Positions 37,736 to 50,681 of a stretch of 64,000 nt of DNA are shown here, piece after piece (position 1 is the stretch's first letter; the number at the start of each line of letters is the position of its first letter). Where the stretch lies: NCBI GenBank assembly GCA_021234155.1, contig JAJEKV010000005.1, positions 5,084,952 through 5,148,951 of the forward strand. The letters run 5' to 3'. Under the pieces are notes generated by a model that was not told the origin of the DNA, made no database searches, and saw only the letters and a program-made list of their open reading frames with translations. The stretch comes from Isoetes taiwanensis (taxonomy: Eukaryota > Streptophyta > Lycopodiopsida > Isoetales > Isoetaceae). A program made the translations under genes and the position numbers.

Positions 37736-37886
37736 CTTTACGAATTGGGGTGATTGCGACTAGAAGACAATAATTAATACTAAAGAAATAGGCCAGTACA
37801 AGTCATTCAATATTTAGGTATACTAGTGGGTTTGAGACAGTTCCAAAATAGAATTTCTAAAAAGCATGAAAATTGAAAACGTACCT

Positions 37887-39058
37887 CTAATCTTTGTTCT
37901 TGGCAACCAATTTAGCAATTTCGAGCAATGTTTCCTTTGCCATCTCACAAATGCTTTGAGTCATTGCAGCCATGGACTCAGCAATTTTCAAACTGTTGGC
38001 AGACCTTATTGTTTCCAATTCCCTGCACTTTCTTCTTTCAGGAAATCTAATTTCTTCACCTCAGTGTCCCCAAATGTGCTTGCCATCTGTGATATTCCCA
38101 TTGCAATGTCCTCATCTATCTGCAACCTGGACTTCTTTCTACTTGTAGGTTTTCCACAAACTCTAGGCTGATTACATGCAGCCGATCTAGGATTTGAAGA
38201 ATCTGTCTGGTTTCCTGTTGGTGTCCTATTGATTGGAATTTCTGGCATCACTGGACTGCTCGGATTTCCCGTGTTTACATTATTATTTGAATTGGGTGGA
38301 TCTTCAAAGTGGTCTTCAAATGCTGCATCTGTTCCAACAGTTTCAAAGAAAGTGTCATTCATGAAAGATTACGAGAAATTTGTATGCAAGTCTGCAGCCT
38401 CGAAAGCTTCATTCCCAAATTCACCATCATCATCAGCCCCTGGAATTGGATTATCCGAGGTAACACCATACTTCACCTCTTCCATTCTCTCATACCACTG
38501 TCAAGTTGATGGTTCAGAACCCGTGTGGCTACAAGCCTCCTTCTCATCTTTGAATTTAGCTTGCAGCTTATCCCATTTGTTATTTAGTTGTCTCAGCTCC
38601 ACTAAACCCCCAACAAAGGGCTGCAATTTGATCATAATTTCCATCCATTATGTGTTGGATAGGTTGAGGGTGCCATTGGTTACTAATTTCATCTCGTTTA
38701 AGAGATTGAGGAAGGTGGAGCCACCTTGATCTGTCCATTGCACAGGAGACTTCCTATTCTTTGTGTCTATCACTTTCGAATTTTCCTTCTCATGCACAAC
38801 AAGAGCCAAAGCAGATTCGGTTTCAAAAGATTCACTCACAATATCAGAAGATGCCTGAATTTCGCTCAATACTCGTTTGGATCTTTTCTCCTTTGGCTGT
38901 CTTGGAGAAGGAATTGGCTCAGAATTAGTCTCCAAATGCACATCCATGGAGATCTGGCCTGTCATTTTCCGGGTCCTTCTTGGTGCCATTTTTTCAACCC
39001 GAGGAGGCATGAAAGGCTTGTTGCTTGCTGGCAAAGCAGATCGAGAGGCCTTAGACAT
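37887..39058 (-). pseudogene. H1 Myb/SANT-like partner gene, broken
   Basis: The PIF/Harbinger partner protein normally binds subterminal DNA and helps recruit or import the transposase. The conserved start MSKAS is at 39,058, then 'MAPRRTRKMTGQIS', a basic 'EKRSKRV' and the Myb/SANT-like trihelix region 'STFLNLLNEMKLVTNGTLNL', 'ELRQL..KWDKLQAKFKDE'. The C-terminal part has 'RKKSRLQIDEDIAMGISQMA' followed by a predicted coiled coil. Breaks: a TAA at 38,648-38,650 where H2 has CAA (Gln), a TAA near 38,370 where H2 has 'cagaat' and H1 has 'cgtaat', and a frameshift near 38,025. The second break is another CAG-to-CGT difference. Confidence 0.75.
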
Positions 39059-39347
39059 CTGATTGCAGATAATTGTAGGGGAATAAGGAAGACTTAAAAT
39101 GAAATTGAGGTTCAAAACTTAATGTATGAATGCTCAAAAAACAGAATGCAAATGGGAATTAAATCGGCGAATACACGGATCGTAATCGGCTAATTGCTTC
39201 GCGAAATTGGATACTTGGAGCAAGAATTAGGCGGCCTTGAAGATCAAGAAGCATGGGAAATAAACCCCGGGTTTTGGTGGGAAATATTTGAGGCAGTTTT
39301 TTCAAAATAAAATTAAGGCTAATTGTTTGGTTAGTGGGCAATGAAAA

Positions 39348-39373
39348 CGCCCCTAACATTTAACGTTGGGGCG
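39348..39373. repeat. Subterminal palindrome near the right end of H1
   Basis: CGCCCCTAAC (39,348-39,357) and GTTGGGGCG (39,365-39,373) form an imperfect inverted repeat. Equivalents exist in H2 (44,673-44,698) and, perfectly, in H3 (50,682-50,705). Confidence 0.7.
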
Positions 39374-39491
39374 AATCATCTCTCAAGGTGAGAGGGGTTT
39401 TCCCTCTCACCCATCTCTCCCATCTTTCCCCATCTCTCATCTCTCGTATTCTCTCGATTGTCTCTCGTCATCTCTAAGTCGACATGTGGCC

Positions 39492-40116
<625 letters not shown>

Positions 40117-40137
40117 GTGTATGGTTGAGCGTCACAT

Positions 40138-40151
40138 AGACCTGGTGGTCT
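40138..40151 (+). other. LINE A 3' stem-loop
   Basis: AGACC and GGTCT pair across the loop 'tggt'. This is the same position and form as in LINE E. Confidence 0.7.
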
Positions 40152-40184
40152 GAAGACGCATATTTATAAACATTTCATTTCATT

Positions 40185-40207
40185 TCTCTCTCTCTCTCTC
40201 TCTCTCT
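40185..40207. repeat. (TC)n between LINE A and H2
   Basis: A short pure TC tract follows the CATTT-type tail of LINE A and abuts the left terminus of H2. Confidence 0.95.
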
Positions 40208-40538
40208 TGCGTCGGCCACATGCTCGTAAAAAAATGCATCTCTCGTCACATACAGTTCCTCCCCGAAATGTACGTATTTTTTTGGGAGGAGAGGAGAGAC
40301 GATTGTCTCGAGGCTTAACCTCTGTTATTGGCCGAGAATTTTTGCTGTTTTGTCGATTTTCGATCAATGCATCAATTCCGGCCGACGAGAGAAAATGTGG
40401 GATAATTCGATCGTAACGTTCAATTGAGCCAAATTGTGGGATATTCAAGCCTGTTTTTCTTGGTTCGGCCGGGCTCAGGGGATAATTCATTTCTAGTTTT
40501 GCCTTCCCATTCAATTTTTCGATTCCGGCCACTAAACC

Positions 40539-41804
40539 ATGGATTCGGTCATTCTTGGTATGATTGCCATGCTTTTTCGGGCTTTGACACTTTGGATTTG
40601 CATTACTGAGATATCGCTTGCGACTATTGGAACTCAACGAGCTCAAGATCCAATGACCCTGTTCGATGATGAGGTTTTAGAGGACAACGATGGTATGTTT
40701 TTTTTGGCGCGATCTGCAAAGATTAATGGTTGCGAGGTTCCAAAGCAGGTTAGAAGACCACCAAGAAGATTTTGGATTGCTCCAATTAAGAACACAATGG
40801 GATAATATCGATAACCACGCATGGAATTGTATAGCTTCCTATGTGGCACCAATTTTACAGGATGAAGAGAGCCACATTCGAGAGATTGGTAGGTTTAATT
40901 GTGCCTTATCTTGTTTTTGGGGAATAAAGTAAGGCCCTGTTGATCCAAGGAAAAGTTGCTATGGTTCTCAGATTTTTCTTGCACGCGGGGATATGCCCTT
41001 ACATGTCGGACAGAGATTTTATGTTGGGAAAGCAACAAAGGCGTAAATATACCAAGAAAGTCACGCTTGTATTGGCTTCGAAGACAATGCTGTACAAACG
41101 TTTTGTTGCAATGCCTACAGGTGCAAGATTAACCCAGTGTATTAAGGAATTCCATGATGCAACTAGGTTGCCCAATGTATATGGTGCAGTTGACAGTTCC
41201 CATATTTTTTTATGGAGGAAACCCAAAAAAAAAGGACAATGGGGAAGACTATTACAGCAGACATAAGAGGCACTCATGTCTCATGCAAGGAATTGTTACA
41301 CATAGCAGATTGTTTATAAATGTTTGTGTGACCAGAACAGGTTCAGTCCATGATTCCAACCAGTTCAAGAAAAGCTCCATTTACAATAAAATTGCCTCAA
41401 AACAAATTTTACAGGAACCCGTGGTGACCCTGAGTGGCAGAAAACTGAAGAAAGGGCAGTCTACTAATCAGGAAGTTCAGGTAAATATTCCACCATTACT
41501 ATTAGGTGATTCAAATTTTATTCCAAAGAAGCCCTTTCTCCTTAAAGTCTTTCCTCAAAATCGGGTGCATATGGAAAGTTTAATGAAGGATCCAGAGGGG
41601 CAGAGAGTGTGTGTAGAAAATGGATTTGGGATTGTCAAGGAAAAGTTTAGAATTACAAACACTTTGCGTGTGCATGTTGGCAAAGCCTCCAAGATTATAC
41701 ATGCATGTTGTGTTCTTTGGAACTTTTGTATAATGGAAGACAAGGGTTGGGATATGCTGCCAATTGAAGAAGACCCTCCACCAATATATTACTATGAAAC
41801 GTAA
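40539..41804 (+). pseudogene. H2 Harbinger transposase, frameshifted
   Basis: The HARBI1-like transposase starts MDSVILGMIAML at 40,539, with the same hydrophobic N-terminus as H1 and H4. 'RRPPRRFWIAP' lies near 40,750-40,785, followed by frameshifts near 40,790-40,940. 'KVTLVLASKTMLYKRFVAMP' lies near 41,055-41,118 and 'VYGAVDSSHIFLW' near 41,176-41,215 (first Asp). A frameshift in the A-run at about 41,225-41,233 moves to the frame holding 'HDSNQFKKSSIY', 'LLLGDSNFIPKKPFLLK' (second Asp, near 41,500) and 'VCVENGFGIVKEKF' (Glu, near 41,610). All three catalytic acidic residues are present in pieces. It ends '..PPPIYYYET'. Confidence 0.85.
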
Positions 41805-42474
41805 GCCATTAATGTGTCCTTAAAAAAAACGGGGGTGATCAAATGAGGCACGTGCTATTTGAGAATTTGGATGGCCATGTCATCCTTTGAATGAATGAAT
41901 TTTTGCAACCAAAAGAATGAAATTCATAATCAATTGTATTTGATTTGATCTCTTTAATTCTGATTTGTTAATCGATTGTTACAGAATGATACAAAGTTAA
42001 ATGTGTTTGTGGCCTGATTTTTGTGCTCGAAAACCTATCATTATCAGAACTGAACAACAGGTCACATGCATTTCTGAGTCAAATGACTTCACATTGATAC
42101 ACATAAAATATTATAAAATTTCAACAACAGTGGAAAAAGAAGGTAAACAAGTTTTATATTCAAAAGAAATTTAATACATTTTTTTTTCAGACCTTTGTTC
42201 AAAACAAAGGCAAATATCTCATTGTGTTACAATCAAAGTGCATAGGAAAACAAAGAGCATAAGTCACTCCTCCCAAAGGGCATAGGCAATCTGCATGGGA
42301 AATATGCACAGGTTTCTTCTGTCAGCAAAACTCAGCAAAAAAAAAAATGGCATGCAAGCCATTTTCCACATAACAGATACCTGTTTCAAATTGAAAATAG
42401 GAAACAAAAAACAAAAAGATGTAACATAAAAAATTTTATCCACTAGATCCTGGGACAAAGATCACAACGGAAGG

Positions 42475-43010
42475 TTATGTTTCATATTTCTTCAAGGCAC
42501 CATTTTTCATTCTGCCTGACGTACACAGTCTCCATGTGGGACAAATCCCCGTTCTGGCGTAATTAGCGACCCCATTCCAAAACATTCGATCAATAGAAAC
42601 CCCCATCTGAAAAAAAGTGGTGACTGGCTCTTTGGAGTAATTGCAGTGGATCTTCTTGTGGGTCAAAACTTCCACTTCCGGATTTGCAGGCTGAACAGAA
42701 GGGGAGGAAAACTGGCTTTCTTGTTCGTCTTCATGAGAAACATAATTTTCTTGAAACTGATTCTCCAAACTTACAGGCATTTCGCTGAACTACCGAGAAT
42801 CCCCACTGCTGTCGGGAAGAACTTCCTCACTGGAAGTGGGCCAGGAATCGTGGTCAGAGTAATAGGGTAACTCTGAGGAAGAGGACGAAGTAGTTGGTGG
42901 AGTTCTATAAGACGAGGACTTGATGAGCTTGAGCTCAAGAGCTCGAGCTAGAGGGCTTGAGAGCGTTGGCTTTCTCGCTCACCGACTCTCTCCATTTCTT
43001 TCAATGGGCT
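42475..43010 (-). pseudogene. H2 third gene: Ser/Glu-rich protein, broken
   Basis: This is the homologue of 37,165-37,707. The readable C-terminal frame (42,475-42,780) has 'PVSLENQFQENYVSHEDEQE', 'SQFSSPSV' and 'NPEVEVLTHKKIHCNYSKE'. The Ser run and the N-terminus can be traced upstream in other frames to about 43,010. Shared motifs at the same spacing show that the ORF is a real conserved part of the element. A TATA-like 'ctatataagc' lies at 43,032-43,041. Confidence 0.6.
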
Positions 43011-43031
43011 TGCATGCAAGAATTGGAGGAA

Positions 43032-43041
43032 GCTTATATAG
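43032..43041 (-). promoter_or_regulatory. TATA-like box of H2 third gene
   Basis: The minus strand reads 'aaaggctatataagcttcc', upstream of 'ttgcatgcaag', which overlaps the start in H1. Confidence 0.55.
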
Positions 43042-43192
43042 CCTTTACGAATTTGGATGATCGTGACTAGTAGGCAATATTTAATACTAAAAAACAGGGC
43101 TGTACAACTTCTTTAATATTTAAGAATACTGGTGGGTTTTGAGACAGTTCCAAAAAAGAATTTCAAAAAAGCAAATAACTGAAAACGAACCT

Positions 43193-44393
43193 TTAGTCCT
43201 TCTTGTTGGCAGCAAGTTTGGCAATTTCCAGCAATGTCTCCTTTGTCATTTCACATATGCTTTGAGTCATTGTAGCCATGGACTCTGCAATTTTCAGACT
43301 GTTTGCAGACCTTATTGTTTCCAATTCCCTGACCAATTCAATTTTTCTTGCACTTTCTTCTTTCAGGAAATCTAATTTCTTCACCTCAGTGTCCCCAAAT
43401 GTGCTTGCCATCTGTGATATTCCCATTGCAATGTCCTCATCTATTTGCAACCTAGACTTCTTTCTACTTGTAGGTTTTCCACAAACTCCAGGCTGATTAC
43501 ATGCAGCTGATCTAGGACTTGAAGAATCTGTCTGGTTTCCTGTTGGTATCCTATTGATTGGAATTTCTGGCATCACTAGACTGTTTGGATTTCCCGCGTT
43601 CACATCATTGTTTGAATTGGGTGGATCAGCAAAGTGGTCTTCAAATGCTGCATCTGTTCCAACAGTTTCAAAAAAACTGTCATTCATGAAAGATTCTGAG
43701 TAATTAGTATGCAAGTCTGCAGCCTCGAAAGCTTCATTGCCAAATTCACCATCATCACCAGCACCTGGTATTGGATTATCAGAGGTAACACCATATTTCA
43801 CTTCTTCCATTCTCATACATACCATCGCCAAGTTGATGGTTCAGAACCTGTATGGCTACAAGCCTCCTTCTCATCTTTAAATTTAGCTTGCAGCTTATCC
43901 CACTTGTTCTTTAGTTGTCTCAGCTCCACTAAACCCCCAACAAAGGGCTGCAATTTCATCATAATTTCCCTCCATTGTGTGTTGGAGAGGTTGAGGGTGC
44001 CTCCGGTTACCAATTTCATCTCGTTGAGGAGATTGAGGAATGTGGAGACACCCGTGATCCAATCCATTGCAGGGGACTTCCTATTCTTGGTGTCTATCAC
44101 TTTCGAATTTTCCTTCTCATGCACAACAATAGCCAAAGCAGAATCGGTTTCTAAAGATTCACTCACAATATCAGATGATGCCTGAATTTCGCTTAATACA
44201 CGCTTGGCTCTCTTTTGTTTTGACTGTCTTCCAGAGGGAATTGGCTCAGAATTAGTCTCCAATTGCACTTCCATGGAGATCTGGCCTGTCATTTTCCGGG
44301 TCCTTCTTGGTGCCATTTTTCAACCCGAGGAGGCACGAAAAAGGCTTCAGTTGCCGGCAAAGCGGTCGAGAGGCCTTAGACATCTGAATCCAA
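43193..44393 (-). pseudogene. H2 Myb/SANT-like partner gene, frameshifted
   Basis: The start MSKAS is at 44,393, with a frameshift soon after (near 44,330-44,380). The main N-terminal frame (43,813-44,316) has 'MAPRRTRKMTGQIS', the Myb/SANT-like region with 'VSTFLNLLNEMKLVTGGTLN', 'NTQWREIMMKLQPFVGG' and 'ELRQLKNKWDKLQAKFKD'. The second frame (43,193-43,831) has 'RKKSRLQIDEDIAMGISQMA' and a Leu/Glu-rich helix 'RKIELVRELETIRSANSLK'. The two frames overlap near 43,815-43,830 and need one frameshift to join. The Gln in 'NTQW' is the one replaced by a stop in H1. It acts, by analogy, as the DNA-binding partner of the transposase. Confidence 0.8.
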
Positions 44394-44672
44394 ATAATTG
44401 ATTGGGAATAAGGACGACATAAAACGAAATTGACGATCAAATCTTAATGAACGAATGCACAAAAAACATAATGCAAATGCCTGCGTGATCTGATGAATAC
44501 CTGGATCGAAATCGGCTAATTGCTTCCGTGAATTGGATACCTGGAGCCAAGAATTAGGCTGACCTTGAAGATCAAGGGGAAATGGCCCCTGGTTTTCGGT
44601 GTAAGGAAACATTTTGGGCAGTTTTTTGGGGCCGAAAATTAAGGCTAATTGTTTGGTTAGTGGGCAATGAAA

Positions 44673-44698
44673 CGCCCTAACTTGGCTGTTAAGGGGCG
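44673..44698. repeat. Subterminal palindrome near the right end of H2
   Basis: CGCCCTAAC and GTTAAGGGGCG form an imperfect inverted repeat at the place where H1 and H3 carry theirs. Confidence 0.65.
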
Positions 44699-44821
44699 AA
44701 TCATCTCGAGGTGAGAGTTGGGTTTTCCCCTCTCACCCATCTCTTCCATCTCTCCCCATCTCATCTCTCGTATTCTCGTATTCTAAAATTCTCTCGTCAT
44801 CAAAAGTCGACATGTGGCCAA

Positions 44822-44965
<144 letters not shown>

Positions 44966-44998
44966 GCACGTTTTGGAAACAATGGCCGTACCTTTGCA

Positions 44999-45748
44999 AT
45001 GGCCAAGGCACCAAAGCCACAGAAGAGAACTCAGTCGGATTCGGATGGAGACTCGTCAGAACCACAGCAGGAAGAGATTTCGCTGGCAACCATTTGGAAG
45101 GAGATCACGGCATTTCGCCAGGAGTCAGCAAAGGAGCTTATGGCTTTTCGGCAGGAATGGGAAAGGCGGGAAGACAAGTTAATGCTGGAAATCCGAAGTC
45201 TAAAGGCAGAGAATGAGGGGTTACAGAAAAACCTTCGAAACATGCAAGAGGAGATAGAGGTAGTTAAGGCCAATATCTCAGACTTACAGATAGCGCAGGT
45301 GGAAGAAGAAAATGATGATCAAATGGCAGAGATATCAGAATTAAAGCATGCGTTTGAAGACTATGTGGAAACCCAGGAAAGAAAGCAGAGAGCCTTGAAC
45401 TTAAGGATCGTGGGGCTGCCAGAGAAGGAAAAGGAAGAGACTAAAGAGGTCGTTTCTAAATTTCTCACAGAGGAAATGCAGGTGAACAATGTGCAGATAG
45501 CAGATGCCTTTCGGATTGGGAAAAGGGACCATGGAACCCGGCACATAATTGTAAAATTCTCAAACAGGGAGGAGCGATTTCAAGTGATTAAACAGAGACA
45601 CATGCTCAAGGGCAAATTCATCTGGGTGAATGAGGATTTAACCAGGGAGCAGCTGCAGGAGAAGAAACAAGAATTAGCAAAATTCAAAGAGGCAAAATCG
45701 AATAACCAAAAGGTGAAGTGGCTTAAAGGTAAGGCTGTCATTGAATAG
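44999..45748 (+). CDS. LINE B ORF1 protein (L1-type RNA-binding)
   Basis: A 249-residue protein that would coat the LINE RNA and act as a nucleic-acid chaperone. Residues about 1-25 are Lys/Ser/Asp-rich. Residues about 28-120 form a heptad-rich coiled coil ('FRQESAKELMAFRQEWERRE' and on). Residues about 121-190 form an RRM-like fold ('LNLRIVGLPEKEKEETKE', 'DAFRIGKRDHGTRHIIVKFS'), and residues about 191-249 form an L1 ORF1p-like C-terminal domain ('FIWVNEDLTREQLQEKKQE'). No CCHC knuckle is present. The start at 44,999 is chosen because the frame upstream is only (TC)n-encoded Ser-Leu. A second ATG at 44,982, conserved in LINE F, lies in another frame and hints at a 1-nt indel near the start. 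It ends GAA-TAG with ORF2 continuing in frame. Confidence 0.85.
   Translation: MAKAPKPQKRTQSDSDGDSSEPQQEEISLATIWKEITAFRQESAKELMAFRQEWERREDKLMLEIRSLKAENEGLQKNLRNMQEEIEVVKANISDLQIAQVEEENDDQMAEISELKHAFEDYVETQERKQRALNLRIVGLPEKEKEETKEVVSKFLTEEMQVNNVQIADAFRIGKRDHGTRHIIVKFSNREERFQVIKQRHMLKGKFIWVNEDLTREQLQEKKQELAKFKEAKSNNQKVKWLKGKAVIE
45746..45748 (+). promoter_or_regulatory. In-frame UAG between LINE B ORF1 and ORF2
   Basis: Context 'att gaa TAG gta ggc'. The frame stays open after it and goes directly into the endonuclease 'LRIAVWNIN', with no AUG before that motif. LINE C has the same arrangement (51,372-51,374, 'gaa TAG gaa'). Confidence 0.65.
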
Positions 45749-48700
45749 GTAGGCGAGGGAGGTCTTAGGATAGCAGTCTGGAATATAAACCGACTGACTA
45801 TCGACAAGATCATAAGTATGCAGGAGATTTTGGAAAAAAATTGATGTCATCTGTTTTGTAGAGACTAAGGAGCACGATTTGTATGCCATGCCAGATATTG
45901 AAGGTTTTGAAATGTCTTATTCAGTATGTAACAAAAGATTCAGAGAAAGGGATATGGGAAATGGGGGAATTGCATGTTTTGTCAGGCATAAATATAAAGA
46001 GATAATTCAGGGTATAAGAAGGGATGTAAACGGTCAGTTTATTTGGATAGAAATAAAAGGAGACCAAATTGTTTATTACATGGCTGTCTGTTATTTTGCT
46101 CCAAAACATAAGAACATATACAAGGATACAGATGCTTCAGGGGATGACTTGTTTTATGCTTTAGAACAAGATATAATGGAGTTTCAAGAGAAGGGAAGCG
46201 TGATTCTAACAGGGGATTTTAACAGTAGAACGGGCACCCAACAGGCCACTTTGCTTTCGGGAGAGAAGGATCCACTTTGGCTGATTTCTATAGATGAAAA
46301 GGAGCAGGAATTATTGGGAAGGAAGAGGATGTCCGCAGATGCAGTGGTGACGAAAACAGGCAGGCAGCTTTTGAGCTTATGTGGTAGCGCAAACCTTTTG
46401 ATTTGTAATGGATTGAGTAGATTCCCATACACACAGAAGAACACTTGCCGAGGAAGGAGTACAGTGGATTATTTAATAATGTCAGAAGACGTGATTGAAA
46501 CCATCACCCATTTCGTGGTTGGGGAAGTGGAATTGGAATCAGACCATGTCCCTCTCTTTTTCAATCTGCAGGTCAGCCAACCAAGTACCTCTAGTCCGGA
46601 TGTTAAGAGGAAATATCGTCTAAAACCCCATCTACAAGTTCAGTTCCGATGCTACCTGGAGCAGAGAGTATCGAAATTATCATGGGAAGGTGGCTTGGAG
46701 ATGCTAAACAATCAGCTACAGGATGTCCTTGAGGAAATGGCTGTGGAGTTATTTACTCCTCACAGAGCAAGGAGCGGGCTGCCGTGCAAGTCATGGTTCG
46801 ATCAGACCTGCAGGGCTGCTAAGGAGGCTTGGAAAATCAGTGAAGCACATCTGAGAGATGATCGTAAGAAGGAGTATAGAAGGGCTGTGCGTAGCAGGAA
46901 GAGGAAGTTTATTAAAGAGAAGCAACAACTTCTATGTAACAAATATGTGGCAGATCCGAAAAGCTTCTGGAATGGTCTAAGACGGCATACACAGGAAGAT
47001 ATTCCTCTAAGCGCACAAGATCTGTGGCAGCATGTGCTCAAGCTTTATCACAATGAAGAGGTGGCAGCAAATGGACCGAACATGCACTCTAGTCTGTTAA
47101 TTACGGAGGAAGAAGTGGCAGAAGGCATATCTGCATTGGCAAATGGAAAAGCATCAGATCTTCATGGTTTGAGTGCGGAACATCTAAAATGGGCTGGTCC
47201 TGTTGTGCGCCCCTTGGTGGCGAAAATGTTTAACATGGCAATGACACAAGGATTCCCGCTCGATTGGAGCAGAAACCGGGTGGTCCCAGTGTTTAAGGGA
47301 GGATCGAGGAAGGAGGTGAACAACTACAGAACTATTATGGTAAGTAGTTTGTTTTCAAAACTTTTCTCCACTATTTTAGAGAAGAAGTTAAGTGTATGGG
47401 CAGAGCTTAATCACAAACGGGCTGAGATACAGGCAGGTTTTAGAGCAGGGAGATCCACATTGGATCATTTGTTGGTACTGAAGTCAATATTTGACAAGGT
47501 TAAGGGCTCAAAAAAACCAGTCTATGTAGCATTCGTAGATTTTAAGAAGGCTTTTGATAAGGTCCCACGGGATCAACTTTGGAAGAGATTGGACAGGTTG
47601 GGTGTCCCGCATGATATCAGAGATGCTGTGAAGGTACTATATGAGAAGGTTCTGGTACAATTATCGCATCCGTTCTCGTTGGATATTGCGGAGTGTGTAG
47701 AGAGTAATATTGGAGTTAAACAAGGTTGCCCATTGTCTCCAACACTATTTGGTCTGTTTATTGATGGCCTGGAAGAATGGCTTCAAGATAACTGCACAGG
47801 AGGGATTGAAATACACGGATATGTTATCCAAATGTTGATGTACGCAGATGATGTAGTTATCATGGCGCGTGATAGGGAGCATATGCAGAGACACTTGGAT
47901 GGGCTAGCAGCCTTTTGTGACCAAACCGAAATGCAGGTAAATCTGGAAAAGACTAATATCATGACAGTAGGTGTTTTGAAACAAGAACAGGTTTTCAGTT
48001 ACAAAGGGAGTAAGGTGAGCATGTGTGATTCATACAAGTATCTAGGTCTTATTTTTAGTAGAAATCATAGATGGAATACATGTATTACTCAACAAGTGGA
48101 TGGTGGTCAAAAAGCTTTGTATGCTTTACAAAGTATGTGTAGAAGATCTCACCTTTGGTCGTGGGACCTCAAGGTAAAGATGTTTCAATCTTTGGTTCAG
48201 AGTGTGGTCCTGTATGGTTGTGAAGTTTGGGGGCCAAGTCTTCCACAATGCTTATGGGAAGATATAGAGCAGATTTTAAAGAAATTTCTAAGGTTGGAGC
48301 TTGGAGTGAAGGTTCAAACTCCCTATCCCATGATGTTGGCCGAGAGTGGTTTTATGCCCTTGGAAGGCGAAGCACTATTTAGATGCATTCGGTATATGAA
48401 GAGGGTGCTACTAATGGATGAGACAAGACTCCCACATGTAGCTTTGATGGCTAGTAAAGAGAAAGGGATATTTCATGATGTGAAGAGGTGGCTTGGTAAA
48501 TGGGATATTTCATGGGATGAAGTGATCTTAGTAGAGAAGGACCTAAAGACTTGGATTTCATTGAAAATACTCAAGAAGATGTGGTCACAACCAAAGACGA
48601 AAATGATTTTATATAAACAGAACATCAATCCTGGGCTTGAGATGGCAAAGCATCTCAAAGAGAATATCTCCATACAGAAAAGGCATGCTATAAGCAGGAT

Positions 48701-49067
48701 TCGCCTTAGTTCTCATCATTTGGGGGTAGAAGTGGGGAGATGGGGATATATCATTCCGAGAGATCAGAGATATTGCAAGCTATGTGATATGGATCAGGTG
48801 GAGGATGAGGGGCATGTATTGCTCCAATGCATGAGATATAAGTCGTTGAGGTTGGAGTATGGAATTCAATACGAGGATCTCCCAACCCTTTTCTCTACAA
48901 TGGAAGGAGACGGGCTAGGTAAGTATGTGATAGAGCTCCTAAGGTACAGGGAATCCTACTTAAATAGTCATCAAGTAAAGGACATGGATGTTTCTGATAA
49001 TGTGAGTGAGAGTGATGAGCTAGATGAGGATTCGGAAACTCATCTATTATTTTATGATGATGTATAA
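45749..49067 (+). CDS. LINE B ORF2: endonuclease and reverse transcriptase
   Basis: The enzyme nicks target DNA and reverse-transcribes the LINE RNA there. It begins just after the ORF1 UAG in the same frame, with 'LRIAVWNINRL' (endonuclease Asn). One extra A in the run 45,834-45,840 shifts the frame; the long open part is 45,879-49,067 (1,062 codons). In that part: 'LTGDFNSRTG' (residues about 110-119) and 'ESDHVPLFF' (about 220-228) of the APE-type endonuclease; RT with 'NRVVPVFKGG', 'QAGFRAGRSTLDHLL', 'FVDFKKAFDKVP' (about 550), 'GVKQGCPLSPTLFGLFIDG' and 'MYADDVVIMA' (about 654); then the C-terminal 'RIRLSSHHLGVEVGRWG' and the knuckle 'CKLCDMDQVEDEGHVLLQC' (about 966). It ends 'ETHLLFYDDV'. 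All catalytic residues are present. The clade is uncertain. Confidence 0.9.
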
Positions 49068-49087
49068 ATGTAAGATATTTGTCTAAT

Positions 49088-49102
49088 AGGCCTTTGAGGC
49101 CT
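49088..49102 (+). other. LINE B 3' stem-loop
   Basis: AGGCC and GGCCT pair across the loop 'tttga'. Compared with LINEs A and E, both sides of the stem changed together. Confidence 0.75.
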
Positions 49103-49119
49103 CCCATGGACATAATAAA

Positions 49120-49292
<173 letters not shown>

Positions 49293-49316
49293 TGGCCACA
49301 TGCTCCAAATTTTTTT

Positions 49317-49370
49317 ATCTCTCGTGCTATACGGCGAGAGATAATTTTTATACCGTATAGCACGAGAGAT
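49317..49370. repeat. Perfect 18-bp hairpin near the left end of H3
   Basis: ATCTCTCGTGCTATACGG (49,317-49,334) is exactly complementary to CCGTATAGCACGAGAGAT (49,353-49,370), with 18 nt between. H4 carries a related imperfect version near 63,471-63,524. Confidence 0.95.
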
Positions 49371-50681
49371 AATGAGAGGTAATAATCTCTCGTCGCCTAA
49401 CAAGGCTCGTTAAGAGGAAAAAAAAAACGGCCAAACTTTTCCTTCCTAAAAATTTTCCGAGATCCTTTTTTTTCTGGTTATGGTACGCTTCGGATCCCCT
49501 CGCTTCCGGATCCTTGCTTTGCTTACGGTTTATGGCGGCGCTTCCGGATCCGCTTCCCGGTTAAGCCGGCCCGTCTGTTCCCGCCAGAGTTCTCAATTGT
49601 TTTTGTGAGCCAAGAAATGGCGTAATCGGGCGTGGAGTCGAACTTGGTTTACCTGGAACTGATTTCATACTGAATGTGTTAAATCGAGGAGGAGCTCAAA
49701 GGCCATAAAACAGGATTTAGAAATGGTTTATGGTTGTGCAGACCCATTACGGCCATAAAACAGGATTTAGAATGGTTTACGGTTGTGCAGACCCATTCTG
49801 TTGGTGCCTTGGTCTTGCAAATAATACTCTCCAAGGTCCCTGCAGAGCCACGCTTGTTGATTTCACAGATGTTTGTTCTTTGTTTTCTTTGGTCCTGTTC
49901 ACAACAGAGTTTGCAGTTCACAGCGACATAAGCTTGTTTGCAGAGTTTGTTACGGCAGAGTTTGCAGAGTTTGTTACGGCATAAGCTTATCCTAAACCCT
50001 GAAGAAGCTCGATTTTGAAGAAGCCTTGAAGAAGCTCGATTTTGAAGAAGCCTTGAAGAAGCCTTAAAATCTGTGCTACTGCTGATCTAAAATCTTATAG
50101 CTCCGACTATGGAAATGAGGACTTTTTTGTCGGATCTTAAGAGCATGTCAATCCATGGAATTTTCTCAAAAATCACAGAAATATTAGTAACGGTACAGGA
50201 GAAACCTTGAACTCTTGCTTTGAACAGAAGCAGTATTTTTCTAGTTTCAGATACAATTTATAAATACAACAAATGGGCTGCAAGAATTGACCCACACTTT
50301 GACATATTGTGCCTGATAGAAGCCGAAAACAGAAAAGAAATAGCATAATCTAGCATGACTAGTAAAAGCAAACAGGTATTCCTGCTTCTTATAAATTGTT
50401 CAGTAGATCTATAGGAAGAACAAGCTGTAGCATTTCGCTGCCATAGCATTTGCTGCCATAGCATTTCGCTGTTTCAACGCCATAGCATTTCGCTGTTCGA
50501 TTCGATGAAACAGCGAAACCCTGTTCGATTCGATTTGATTCCAAACCCTGTTCCAGCGCCTTTGTTGTCGCAGACCTCTGCCGTAATGCAAACAGAAAAG
50601 GGTACCATGCTTGAAAAATTTTCGGACGACCGGAATTTTTTTTGGCTTAAAGCCACTAACAATAAAAATAACTAATGGGAA

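Noticed and set aside
45879-49067. LINE B ORF2 starting at the first ATG (45,879)
   Set aside because: That start would omit the conserved endonuclease 'WNIN' and 'ETKE' motifs, which lie upstream and are separated only by a 1-nt shift in an A-run.
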